Positions 45,204 through 53,604 of a DNA stretch of 64,000 bases are shown piece by piece. The position numbers were made by a program, and so were the translations under genes. Position 1 is the stretch's first letter. Each line of letters begins with the position of its first letter. The notes under the pieces are model-generated. The model had not been told where the DNA came from, did no database searches, and saw nothing but the letters and a program-made list of their open reading frames with translations. This DNA comes from Rheinheimera sp. MM224. Its GTDB lineage: Bacteria > Pseudomonadota > Gammaproteobacteria > Enterobacterales > Alteromonadaceae. The stretch covers positions 4,143,001 through 4,207,000 of the forward strand of contig NZ_OX352320.1 of NCBI RefSeq assembly GCF_947090785.1, written 5' to 3'.

Positions 45204-45779
45204 ATGTCGCACAACACTATTTCACTGAACCAACAGCGCCAACCTTTGGATCACCTCGACTCTGTCTGGCTGTTTGGTTACGGCTCACTGATTTATAAAA
45301 CTGACTTTGACTATTTGGCCGCTAAACCAGCCTGCATTTATGGTTGGGAACGCCGTTTTTGGCAGGGCTCACATGATCATCGTGGTACGCCTGAGGCGCC
45401 TGGGAGGGTGCTAACCCTGATTGAAGCACCAGGATCACGTTGCGCCGGCATGGCTTATCAAGTAACACCAGCGACCTTTGAACATTTGGACCATCGTGAA
45501 AAAAATGGATATTTGCGTGTGTTTACTCCACTACATTGGCTCAGCGAAGCGGGTGAAACTCAAGGCGTGGTGTATTTAGCCAGCCCAGATAATGAGGCTT
45601 ATCTGGGCACGGATACAGAAACCGCTATCGCCGCGCATATAGCACGAAGTCATGGTCCAAGTGGGCCGAACAGTGAATACGTGCTTCAACTGGCACAGGC
45701 GCTGCGCGATATGAATGAGCAAGACGAACATGTGTTTGCGATTGAGTGCGAACTGTTAAGGCTGTTAAAGCAAACCTGA
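45204..45779 (+). CDS. ChaC-family gamma-glutamylcyclotransferase
   Basis: 191-residue cytoplasmic enzyme of the ChaC class, which releases 5-oxoproline from glutathione. The substrate-binding signature VWLFGYGSLIYK is near residue 20, then YGWERRFWQGSHDHRGTPEAPGRVL, and the catalytic Glu is probably in HLDHREKNGY. The C-terminal IARSHGPSGPNSEYVLQLA is typical of the family. Monocistronic; followed by a nested inverted repeat. Confidence 0.85.
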   Translation: MSHNTISLNQQRQPLDHLDSVWLFGYGSLIYKTDFDYLAAKPACIYGWERRFWQGSHDHRGTPEAPGRVLTLIEAPGSRCAGMAYQVTPATFEHLDHREKNGYLRVFTPLHWLSEAGETQGVVYLASPDNEAYLGTDTETAIAAHIARSHGPSGPNSEYVLQLAQALRDMNEQDEHVFAIECELLRLLKQT

Positions 45780-45824
45780 TCGCTGCACCATTCCTTCACC
45801 CAAATACTGGGGGAGCTTCTTACT

Positions 45825-45880
45825 TTGGCTCTGTTCAGCTTTATTCATCGCCATCCATGGCGATCTCTCCAAAGAGCCAA
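45825..45880. repeat. Nested inverted repeat downstream of the ChaC gene
   Basis: Outer arms TTGGCTCT (45825-45832) and AGAGCCAA (45873-45880) enclose a perfect inner palindrome ATCGCCATCCATGGCGAT (45847-45864). It could fold as one branched hairpin. There is no T tract. Confidence 0.55.
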
Positions 45881-45982
45881 GGCTCCGCGTTGTTAAGCAT
45901 TGACCCGGGCAATGTTTTTAGTTCAGCGCTAATTCAGTTCAACTGAGGTACAATTGCGTCACAATAATTCAGGAGATTTCGC

Positions 45983-46633
45983 ATGATAGCCAAACAGTTA
46001 GGTTTAGTTGCCTTATGCAGCACTTTAGTTTTATCCGGTTGTGCCAGTATGAATATCGCACCGGAAAATCAGAACACCGCCAAAGGCGCAGCCATTGGTG
46101 CTGGTGTAGGTGCAGTGCTGGGTAAAGCAACAGGCAACCACAAAAACAAAAGGCTGGCTATTGGTGCAGCTATTGGCGCTTTAGCAGGCGCTGCCGTGGG
46201 TCGTTATATGGACCATCAGGAAATGGCTTTGCGTGATCAGTTATCCGGTACTGGTGTCAAAGTGCACCGTGACGGCGATATTTTACGTTTAGAAATTCCA
46301 TCACAAATTACTTTTGCTGTGAATCAGTCATCTATCCAGCCTCAGCTGTATCCGGTGCTGAATGATGTAGCTAAAGTACTGGGTGAATACGACAAAACTA
46401 TGCTGGTCATAAGCGGTCATACCGACGATACCGGTGCTTATGATTACAATATGCAGCTGTCAAAAAAACGTGCTGAAAGCGTAAAAGATTATTTAGTGGC
46501 GCAGCGTTTAAACCCAATCCGAATTGAAACTCAGGGTTTAGGCCCAAGCTACCCAGCTGTACCTAACAATTCTGAAAGCAACAGAGCGATGAACCGCCGC
46601 GTTGAGATTCATATCGAAGCTATAACGGAATAG
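45983..46633 (+). CDS. OmpA-family lipoprotein with glycine zipper (YiaD-like)
   Basis: 216-residue protein. Lipobox VLSGCASMN (lipidated Cys about 19), then glycine-zipper segments AIGAGVGAVLGKATG and AIGAAIGALAGAAVGRYMD (about 33-75), and an OmpA C-terminal peptidoglycan-binding domain (about 105-214) with ISGHTDDTGAYDYNMQLSKK and NRAMNRRVEI. It probably sits in the outer membrane and contacts peptidoglycan. AGGAG precedes the ATG. Followed by a long terminator. Confidence 0.9.
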   Translation: MIAKQLGLVALCSTLVLSGCASMNIAPENQNTAKGAAIGAGVGAVLGKATGNHKNKRLAIGAAIGALAGAAVGRYMDHQEMALRDQLSGTGVKVHRDGDILRLEIPSQITFAVNQSSIQPQLYPVLNDVAKVLGEYDKTMLVISGHTDDTGAYDYNMQLSKKRAESVKDYLVAQRLNPIRIETQGLGPSYPAVPNNSESNRAMNRRVEIHIEAITE

Positions 46634-46697
46634 GATGGCTTAGGCTAAAGCTTTTAAACATATAAAGCTGTTAAAAGTGTAAAGCTGTTAAAAATTT

Positions 46698-46757
46698 AAA
46701 ACTCCGGCTATGCTGCCGCTGCATTTATTGCAGTAGCAGCATAGCCGGAGTTTTTTT
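46698..46757 (+). terminator. Long hairpin terminator that contains the next gene's ribosome binding site
   Basis: Perfect 19-bp arms 46698-46716 (AAAACTCCGGCTATGCTGC) and 46736-46754, with an inner CTGCA/TGCAG stem, followed by a T7 tract (46751-46757). The ATG of the DMT transporter follows at once (46758), and its only GGAG (46747-46750) lies in the 3' arm of the stem. Confidence 0.85.
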
Positions 46758-47615
46758 ATGGGTTTATTGTGGTTAGTCACGCTGATTTGGGCTTTTAGTT
46801 TTTCCTTGATCGGCGAATTTTTATCTGGCCGGGTTGACCCTTACCTGGCTGTCAGCAGCCGTATGCTGCTGGCCTTAGTGTTATTCCTGCCCTGGTTACT
46901 GAAAAGCACCAGCTCCCGCTTTCAGGCTATGGCTCTTGCCGCTATTGGTGCTATCCAGTTGGGGCTGATGTACCTGCTGCTGTATCACAGTTTCCTGTAT
47001 TTAAGTGTCGCTGAAGTACTGCTGTTTACCATTCTAACCCCTGCCTATATCTCAATACTGGATTACTTCTGGCGTTATAAAAAGCTGCATCTGCGCTGGT
47101 TAGGCCCTGCCTTGCTGGCTATTGTGGGTGCTTTAGTCATTCGCTATCAAAACTTAAGCGCAGATTTCTGGTGGGGTTTAGTGCTGATACAAGCGGCCAA
47201 CTTATGTTTTGCTTTTGGTCAGGTGGCTTATCGCCAGCTGGATTTGGGTTCAACAGGCTCACAACGCTATAACTTCGGTTGGTTTTTTGTTGGTGCCACT
47301 CTCATCAGCTTACTAGCGACAGCGCTGTTTGCCGATTGGAACAAAATGCCAACGACCACTCTGGATTACGGCATTTTAGTCTGGTTAGGTCTGGTTGCTT
47401 CTGGTTTAGGTTATTGGTTATGGAATGCTGGCGCCCGACAAGTGAATGCGAACCAGTTGGCGGTGATGAATAACGTGCTGATCCCGGCAGGCCTGGTAGT
47501 GAACTTTGTATTTTGGCAACAAAACGTCAACTGGTGGACTTTATCCGCAGGTTCCGTATTAATTTTAGCCAGCTTAGGCTGGGCAAGCTGGCAGAAAAAC
47601 CTGAAACAGAATTGA
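46758..47615 (+). CDS. EamA/DMT-family transporter
   Basis: 285-residue inner-membrane protein with ten predicted helices in two EamA repeats: LLWLVTLIWAFSFSLIGEFL at the start and FWWGLVLIQAANLCFAFGQVAYR opening the second half. Such proteins export amino acids or other metabolites; the substrate is unknown. The start codon directly follows the T tract of a strong terminator, so any transcript from upstream must read through it, with the ribosome binding site inside the stem. An internal promoter within the hairpin is not evident. Confidence 0.82.
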   Translation: MGLLWLVTLIWAFSFSLIGEFLSGRVDPYLAVSSRMLLALVLFLPWLLKSTSSRFQAMALAAIGAIQLGLMYLLLYHSFLYLSVAEVLLFTILTPAYISILDYFWRYKKLHLRWLGPALLAIVGALVIRYQNLSADFWWGLVLIQAANLCFAFGQVAYRQLDLGSTGSQRYNFGWFFVGATLISLLATALFADWNKMPTTTLDYGILVWLGLVASGLGYWLWNAGARQVNANQLAVMNNVLIPAGLVVNFVFWQQNVNWWTLSAGSVLILASLGWASWQKNLKQN

Positions 47616-47672
47616 ACTCTTGATATCAAATCAATAAGATAAAATCATAGAAAACAAGGATGTGAGATTTTT

Positions 47673-48794
47673 ATGTGGATTATTATCCGGCTGTTGCTGA
47701 GTCTGGCTGTCGCTGTGTCGCGAATGATTTACCGGCTGAGTCCCAAGGCATTGCCAGAGGCAGGGAATTATCAGGGTATGCCTTATTACCTCGATACCAG
47801 CGAGGATAAAGAAGGAGACAGAATTGCATTCCAGCTGGGGATGCCGTTTCCTACAGAAAGCCTGTTTAAATTTGGACCAGAAGGAAACGCCGCCAGGCTA
47901 TGTAAAGCTTTGGGGATCAGCACTGAATATCAGAGCGGTGATACAAACTTCGATGAAAAAATCTATCTGGCCTGCGACCATCCAGTGCTGTTGCAACAAC
48001 TGGGCAACAGTACTCAAAGCCGTGATTTAATTCTGGAGTTATTGGTCAACCGGCAGTTTGTCAGCATCTGGTCTGACGGTGAAGTGTTGTGGGCTTCAAA
48101 AAACAGCGATCAAGATCCAAGTGAAACTGAAATCCAGTTACTGGCTCAGCTGGTTGCGAGCCTGATGCCAGTTTGTCAGGCCGCCCTGCAACACAAAACA
48201 TCTTTTTTCTGGCGGTTTTTATGGGTTGAAGCTTTTGTCTGGGGATTGTTTGGCTACGCTGCGACAGTCTTTTTGGAAAACCGTTTTAATCATCATGACT
48301 ACCACCTGGACTCTGTGACTCTGTTTCAATACGGTCTTGTTGCAGCAGCTCTGCTGATGGCTGTCCTGATGTTGATTATCATACTGTTACTCAGAAAATC
48401 ATCCCGCGGTCATACCATAATAACGGAAAGCTTTGTGTTGTTACTGCTGACGTTACCTCTCTGTGGCATGCAACTGGTATCAGATATCAACCGCAACTTT
48501 GACAGCGCTGAGGCACAGCAGCAGATTGGTATTATTAATTCTGTCACCAAAAGAACCAGCAGTGGCCGCAGATCCGGCCTATGGACACCACGCACGACCT
48601 ACCAACTGAAACTACAGGACCAGTTATCGGCATTTGGTACCCAAGTACCGCAACGAATTGATATATCAGAAAGCACTTATCAGCACGCAGACGAGGGCAA
48701 ACAGTTACTGCTGAGTATTAAACCCGGTTTTTTAGGCTTACCCTGGTATGAAAAAATGACGGTGTATCCAGCACACACCAAAATTCAGCCATAA
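47673..48794 (+). CDS. Unrecognised membrane protein
   Basis: 373-residue protein I cannot assign. It has an N-terminal signal-anchor-like helix (WIIIRLLLSLAVAVS), a soluble region of about 170 residues, then three hydrophobic segments: FWRFLWVEAFVWGLFGYAATVF, FQYGLVAAALLMAVLMLIIILLL and ITESFVLLLLTLPLCGMQLV. A C-terminal domain after about residue 275 contains a Ser/Arg-rich TKRTSSGRRSGLW. Two membrane-side soluble domains and no catalytic motif are visible. Spacing to the transporter gene is 57 bases, so co-transcription is possible. Confidence 0.55.
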   Translation: MWIIIRLLLSLAVAVSRMIYRLSPKALPEAGNYQGMPYYLDTSEDKEGDRIAFQLGMPFPTESLFKFGPEGNAARLCKALGISTEYQSGDTNFDEKIYLACDHPVLLQQLGNSTQSRDLILELLVNRQFVSIWSDGEVLWASKNSDQDPSETEIQLLAQLVASLMPVCQAALQHKTSFFWRFLWVEAFVWGLFGYAATVFLENRFNHHDYHLDSVTLFQYGLVAAALLMAVLMLIIILLLRKSSRGHTIITESFVLLLLTLPLCGMQLVSDINRNFDSAEAQQQIGIINSVTKRTSSGRRSGLWTPRTTYQLKLQDQLSAFGTQVPQRIDISESTYQHADEGKQLLLSIKPGFLGLPWYEKMTVYPAHTKIQP

Positions 48795-48805
48795 ACATAA
48801 AGTAG

Positions 48806-48826
48806 GGGCGACCTTTATGGTCGCCC
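48806..48826. terminator. Hairpin between convergent genes
   Basis: Perfect arms GGGCGACC (48806-48813) and GGTCGCCC (48819-48826), loop TTTAT, in the 41-base gap between the unknown membrane protein and speE. There is no T tract on either side. Confidence 0.5.
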
Positions 48827-48835
48827 GCCATTCCA

Positions 48836-49693
48836 TCATTTCTCTGCAAAAGCCTTCTTTACAAAATTAGGCAAAGCCATAGCAGCCTGATGCACTTCGG
48901 CATTGTAATACTGGGTTTCAAAGGCAGGGTTTTGTGCCGCGGCAACGCGGAAGCCGTCCAATTTGGTCTCTTTACGAGCCAAAGTACAAGTCCACCAACC
49001 TGATGGATACACCATCTGCGGGAACAACAGGCTTTGTAAATCAGCAAAACCAGCGTCTGACATGGCATCACGCATGGCTTTTAAAAGTGGCATATGGATC
49101 AGTGGCGACTCGCTTTGTTGCACTAAAATGCCACCTGGGCGCAGTGCTTTTAAGCAGCTTTCATAAAATGCTCTGTTAAATAAACCTTCACCCGGCCCTA
49201 TAGGGTCGGTGGAGTCGACGATCACTACATCCAAAGATTCTGGTGCAACATCACGCATAAACTGAATACCGTCGGCAAATTTTAAGGTTGCGCGTGGGTC
49301 GTTATTGGATGCACAGAGTTCAGGAAAGTATTTTTCCGCCATGCGGGTCACTTGTTCGTCGATATCAATTTGAGTGACTTGTTCGATATCAGGGTGTTTT
49401 AATACTTCACGCAAAGTACCGCAGTCACCACCACCTATAATCACCACCTGTTTTGGCGCTGGGTGAGTAAATAACACAGGGTGGCTTAACATTTCGTGAT
49501 ATAGGAAATTGTCACGGCTGCTCAGCATAATAACGCCATCAATCACCATCAGATTACCAAAATGCGTAGTCTCAAACATTTCGATATGTTGAAAAGGCGA
49601 CTGCACCTCATCCAGTTTTTTGGTGATGGCCAAACCAAAAGCACTACCACTGGCCGCAAAAATTTCGGTGAACCATTTGTTGTCGCCCGACAT
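48836..49693 (-). CDS. speE: Spermidine synthase
   Basis: 285-residue aminopropyltransferase making spermidine from putrescine and decarboxylated S-adenosylmethionine. Motifs: VMLSSRDNFLYHEMLSHP-type substrate loop, VVIIGGGDCGTLREVLKH (cofactor site), VTQIDIDEQV, and the catalytic Asp in VIVDSTDPIGPGE. The ATG at 49691-49693 has AGGAGA upstream; the frame is open 23 codons further without a ribosome binding site. It is divergent from speA, an arrangement that lets one region control both polyamine steps. Confidence 0.94.
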   Translation of the reverse strand: MSGDNKWFTEIFAASGSAFGLAITKKLDEVQSPFQHIEMFETTHFGNLMVIDGVIMLSSRDNFLYHEMLSHPVLFTHPAPKQVVIIGGGDCGTLREVLKHPDIEQVTQIDIDEQVTRMAEKYFPELCASNNDPRATLKFADGIQFMRDVAPESLDVVIVDSTDPIGPGEGLFNRAFYESCLKALRPGGILVQQSESPLIHMPLLKAMRDAMSDAGFADLQSLLFPQMVYPSGWWTCTLARKETKLDGFRVAAAQNPAFETQYYNAEVHQAAMALPNFVKKAFAEK

Positions 49694-49818
49694 ACTTATC
49701 TCCTGAAAATCAACTAAGCTGGGTATTTTGCCAGTCAGGGCAATATGAGACAAACTTTTCATGTTTTTTTCACTGCATTGGCTTTAAAATAGCGCATCAT
49801 TTTTTTAAGGGCACGACA

Positions 49819-51705
49819 ATGGCAGATTGGGGTATCGAAAAAGCACGATCCATATATAACGTAGCAGTCTGGAGTGAAGGCTATTTTGATGTTAACAACA
49901 ATGGCGACCTGGTAGCTTATCCGGATCAGGACCATAAAAAACCTGGTATTAATTTCCCGGAACTGACTGCCCGTTTTAAAGAGGAAGGCTTAACCCTGCC
50001 CGTATTGGTACGTTTTACCGATATTCTGCAGCACCGTGTTGGCACCTTAATTAATTCTTTTGCTCAGGCCAAACAAGAGCGTGAGTACAAAGGCGAATAC
50101 ACAGCCGTTTACCCTATCAAAGTAAACCAGCAATTTTCTGTAGTGAAAAAGCTGGTGAGCCATGACAGCGGTAAAGTAGGTTTAGAAGCGGGTTCCAAAC
50201 CTGAGCTGATGGCTATTTTAGGTGTCACCGACAAACCTTTGCGTATTGTCTGTAACGGCTACAAAGATTCTGAATTCCTGCGTTTAGCCACTATTGGCCA
50301 GATGATGGGTCATCAGGTTTATGTGGTAGTTGAGAAAATCACTGAATTAAAAACCTTAATCCGCGAGATCGACAGTTTAGGTCAGGCGCCTATGATTGGT
50401 ATCCGTATCAAGCTGAACTCAGTCGGTAAAGGCAAATGGCAAAACACCGGTGGTGAAAAAGGCAAGTTTGGTTTAACAGCCACTCAAGTGCTGCAAGCCA
50501 TCGACATTCTGCGTGACGCTGGCAAACTGGACTTATTGCAGTTAGTGCACTTCCATATCGGCTCTCAGATTGCCAATATTCGTGATATTCACAATGCGAT
50601 TCGTGAATGTGCCCGTCACTACGCTGAACTGCGCACTTTAGGTGTGCCTATCACTACGGTTGACGTAGGTGGTGGTTTAGGTGTGGATTACGAAGGTTCA
50701 AACTCACGTTCAGCCTGTTCGATGAACTACACCATGCTGGAATACGCCCGCAACGTGGTGTACGGCTTAAAAGAAGTCTGTGACGAATACGACTTGCCAC
50801 ATCCGAACATTATCACTGAATCTGGCCGTGCTATGACTGCACACCATGCTGTGTTAATTACCGATGCAATTGACGTTGAACGCGCTCCGGGCTTAGTGAA
50901 TATGCCAGAGCCAAGCGAAGATTCACCGGCCGTGATTTGGGCTTTGTGGGATTCGTATAAAAACGTTACGCCACGTACAGCGGTAGAAGCCTACCACGAT
51001 GCAGTGCATTATTTTACCGATGCCCACGCTCAGTATGTGCATGGTTTGCTGACGTTAAAAGACTGGTCTTTGCTGGAGCAAATTTACTTTGCCACCATCA
51101 ACAAAGTGAAAAACAAGCTGGATTTATCCTCGCGTTCACACCGGGATATTCACGATGAGTTAAACGAGAAATTAGCCGACAAGCTGTTTGTGAACTTCTC
51201 TTTGTTCCAGTCTATGCCGGATGCCTGGGGTATTGACCAGTTATTCCCCGTGATGCCACTGGAACGCATGAATGAGTCGCTGGAACACCGCGCTATTATT
51301 CAGGACATTACTTGTGACTCTGACGGTGTACTGAAAAGTTATGCCGACGGTAACGGTATTGAATCCAGCTTGCCACTGCCTTCTTACAAAGAAGACTCGC
51401 AGTTCCTGTTGGGTATGTTTATGGTCGGCGCTTACCAGGAAATTCTGGGCGACTTACACAACCTGTTTGGTGACACAGACTCAGTCCATGTTGAATTGGA
51501 TGACGAAGGCGGTTACCGTCTGACCAATGCGATTAAAGGCGACACAGTGGCTGACGTTTTACGTTATGTACAGTTTGACGCGAAGAAGCTGCTTGCCTCT
51601 TATCAGAAGCAATTAGCGCGGATGGACTTTAGCCCGGAGATGCAGGCGTCTTATTTAGATGAACTGAAATCCGGGGTTTATGGTTACACCTACTTCGAAG
51701 ATTAA
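49819..51705 (+). CDS. speA: Biosynthetic arginine decarboxylase
   Basis: 628-residue PLP enzyme converting arginine to agmatine, the entry to putrescine. The alanine-racemase-like barrel has the PLP-binding Lys in YPIKVNQQFSVV (about residue 101). The phosphate-binding segment is VDVGGGLGVDYEGS, and the Cys-bearing segment is FQSMPDAWGIDQLFPVMPLER. The C-terminal domain ends GVYGYTYFED. Length equals E. coli SpeA. No agmatinase gene is in the window. A strong terminator follows. Confidence 0.95.
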   Translation: MADWGIEKARSIYNVAVWSEGYFDVNNNGDLVAYPDQDHKKPGINFPELTARFKEEGLTLPVLVRFTDILQHRVGTLINSFAQAKQEREYKGEYTAVYPIKVNQQFSVVKKLVSHDSGKVGLEAGSKPELMAILGVTDKPLRIVCNGYKDSEFLRLATIGQMMGHQVYVVVEKITELKTLIREIDSLGQAPMIGIRIKLNSVGKGKWQNTGGEKGKFGLTATQVLQAIDILRDAGKLDLLQLVHFHIGSQIANIRDIHNAIRECARHYAELRTLGVPITTVDVGGGLGVDYEGSNSRSACSMNYTMLEYARNVVYGLKEVCDEYDLPHPNIITESGRAMTAHHAVLITDAIDVERAPGLVNMPEPSEDSPAVIWALWDSYKNVTPRTAVEAYHDAVHYFTDAHAQYVHGLLTLKDWSLLEQIYFATINKVKNKLDLSSRSHRDIHDELNEKLADKLFVNFSLFQSMPDAWGIDQLFPVMPLERMNESLEHRAIIQDITCDSDGVLKSYADGNGIESSLPLPSYKEDSQFLLGMFMVGAYQEILGDLHNLFGDTDSVHVELDDEGGYRLTNAIKGDTVADVLRYVQFDAKKLLASYQKQLARMDFSPEMQASYLDELKSGVYGYTYFED

Positions 51706-51732
51706 GGTAAACTTGCCACTGATCGGATGAGA

Positions 51733-51760
51733 GAAAAGCAGGCCAGCCTGCTTTTCTTTT
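51733..51760 (+). terminator. Terminator of speA
   Basis: Arms GAAAAGCAGG (51733-51742) and CCTGCTTTTC (51747-51756) with a 4-base loop, followed by TTTTTT. It starts 28 bases after the stop codon. Confidence 0.85.
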
Positions 51761-51787
51761 TTAAACTAATGATTAGGTGGTGACTGA

Positions 51788-52681
51788 ATGCTGCATTTTC
51801 TACCAGCCCCAATACGTGGCTCGATTTCTTTTCTGCTGTACTTTATCAACACTATTTTTTGGGCCACCCCTATCCTGATCCTGGCCATAGTGAAGTTGCC
51901 TCCGGTAAAAACCTGGCAAACCTGGATCACCTATTTACTCGACTTCTGTGCTACCAGCTGGATCACGTTAAATAACTTAACCAGCCGAACCTTTACCCGC
52001 ATTCGCTGGGATATCAAAGGCATAGATAATTTAAGCGTCAAAGATTGGTATCTGGTGATGGCGAATCATCAGTCCTGGGTTGATATTCTGGTGCTGCAAA
52101 AAGTCTTTAACCACAAAGCGCCGTTTTTAAAGTTTTTCCTGAAAAAAGAACTGATTTATGTGCCTGTAATTGGCTTGTGCTGGTGGGCACTGGATTTTCC
52201 TTTTATGCAGCGTTTAACAGCAAAACAGCTGGCGGAAAAGCCTGAACTCAAAGGCACTGATATAGCAACGACCCGTAAAGCCTGCGAAAAGTTTCGCTAC
52301 AAACCAGTCTCTGTGATGAATTTTCTTGAAGGCACCCGCTTTACTCAATACAAACATGACAAACAACAATCGCCTTTTACCCACTTGCTCAAACCAAAAG
52401 CGGGTGGCATTTCTTTTGTACTGAATGCTATGGGTGAACATTTGCACAAGCTGCTGGATGTGACCATTTGTTACCCTAAAGAAATCCCTACGTTCTGGGA
52501 TTACATTTCCGGCAAGGTACAGGATATTAAAGTGCGGGTACGGGTATTACCTATAGATCCCAACCTGATTGGGGATTATGAAGATCCGGTGTTTAAACAA
52601 AGATTTCAAGCCTGGGTGAATCAACTCTGGTTAGATAAGGATCAGTTACTAAGCGAGCTGAAACAGGGAGAACGGAGCTAA
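51788..52681 (+). CDS. YihG-type lysophospholipid acyltransferase, copy 1
   Basis: 297-residue membrane acyltransferase. An N-terminal helix (ISFLLYFINTIFWATPILILAIV) anchors it. The PlsC motif I is MANHQSWVDILVL (about residue 90), which carries the catalytic His and Asp; motif III is FLEGTRFT and motif II-like FLKFFLKKELIYVPVIG. It acylates 1-acyl-glycerol-3-phosphate or a related lysophospholipid. Its TAA shares its last A with the ATG of the next gene, a paralogue. Confidence 0.85.
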   Translation: MLHFLPAPIRGSISFLLYFINTIFWATPILILAIVKLPPVKTWQTWITYLLDFCATSWITLNNLTSRTFTRIRWDIKGIDNLSVKDWYLVMANHQSWVDILVLQKVFNHKAPFLKFFLKKELIYVPVIGLCWWALDFPFMQRLTAKQLAEKPELKGTDIATTRKACEKFRYKPVSVMNFLEGTRFTQYKHDKQQSPFTHLLKPKAGGISFVLNAMGEHLHKLLDVTICYPKEIPTFWDYISGKVQDIKVRVRVLPIDPNLIGDYEDPVFKQRFQAWVNQLWLDKDQLLSELKQGERS

Positions 52682-53604
52682 TGTTGTATTGGTTACCTGT
52701 AGTACTTAAAGCCCCTTTGGCGTTTTTGCTGTTTAGCTGCAATCTGGCAGTGTGGGGCACGCTGGTCACGCTGATTGGCATAGCCAAGTTGTTGTCGCCA
52801 AGCGCAACAGCCAGAGCATTCTGGTCTAAACCTGCACACTGGTGTTACCGCGGCTGGTCACGTTACAACAAGCTATTAATGGAGCTGTTTAACAAAGTCG
52901 AATGGCAGGTCAGCGGCGTGGCTGAACTGAAAAAAGACAGCTGGTATCTACTGATATCCAACCATAAAAGCTGGCTGGATATTCCGGTGTTAAGCCAGTT
53001 TGCGTTAAACCGTATTCCTGAACCTAAGTTCTTTTTAAAAGAAGAGCTGAAATGGGTGCCTTTTATTGGTTCAGGGTCCTGGGCTTTGGATATGCCTTTT
53101 ATGAAGCGCTACAGCCAGGCACAAGTCGCGAAGAACCCAGAGCTTAAAGGCAAAGACATAGAAACTACCCGCGCCTCCTGCGAAAAGTTTAAAAATACCC
53201 CGACTACTATTATTAACTTTGTCGAAGGTTCACGTTTTACCACAGAAAAACATAAGCAAAAACGCAGCCCGTTCCGGCATTTATTGCCGCCCAAAGCCGG
53301 TGGTATTGCCTTTACTTTGGCCAGTATGGGCCCCCAATTTCATTCAGTACTGGATGTCACCATTCTGTACCCTGACAATCCGGGCCATGTGGCTTTAGAT
53401 ATGCTTTGTGGCCGCTTAAAACGCGTTGTAGTCTTAGTTGAAATTCTACCGGTAGATAATGAAATTATTGGCGATTATTTTAACGACGAAGCTTTTAGAG
53501 TCACCTTCCAGAACTGGCTGAATCAGCGCTGGCTGAAAAAAGATCAGGCTATTGCGGCTTATCATCAACCAGAGACATCAGCTTCGGAAAACGCCTTGTG
53601 TTAG
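52681..53604 (+). CDS. YihG-type lysophospholipid acyltransferase, copy 2
   Basis: 307-residue paralogue of the preceding protein, with the same blocks: ISNHKSWLDIPVL (motif I), FFLKEELKWVPFIG, FVEGSRFTTEKHKQKRSPFRHLLPPKAGG, and an N-terminal membrane helix. The two copies keep order and length but differ at most positions, so the duplication is old. The start overlaps the preceding stop by one base, and the channel gene begins 7 bases before this stop, so all three are translationally coupled. Confidence 0.85.
   Translation: MLYWLPVVLKAPLAFLLFSCNLAVWGTLVTLIGIAKLLSPSATARAFWSKPAHWCYRGWSRYNKLLMELFNKVEWQVSGVAELKKDSWYLLISNHKSWLDIPVLSQFALNRIPEPKFFLKEELKWVPFIGSGSWALDMPFMKRYSQAQVAKNPELKGKDIETTRASCEKFKNTPTTIINFVEGSRFTTEKHKQKRSPFRHLLPPKAGGIAFTLASMGPQFHSVLDVTILYPDNPGHVALDMLCGRLKRVVVLVEILPVDNEIIGDYFNDEAFRVTFQNWLNQRWLKKDQAIAAYHQPETSASENALC

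Noticed and set aside
51788..53604. The two acyltransferase genes as one frameshifted gene
   Set aside because: Each is full length with its own N-terminal helix and complete acyltransferase motifs, so they are paralogues.
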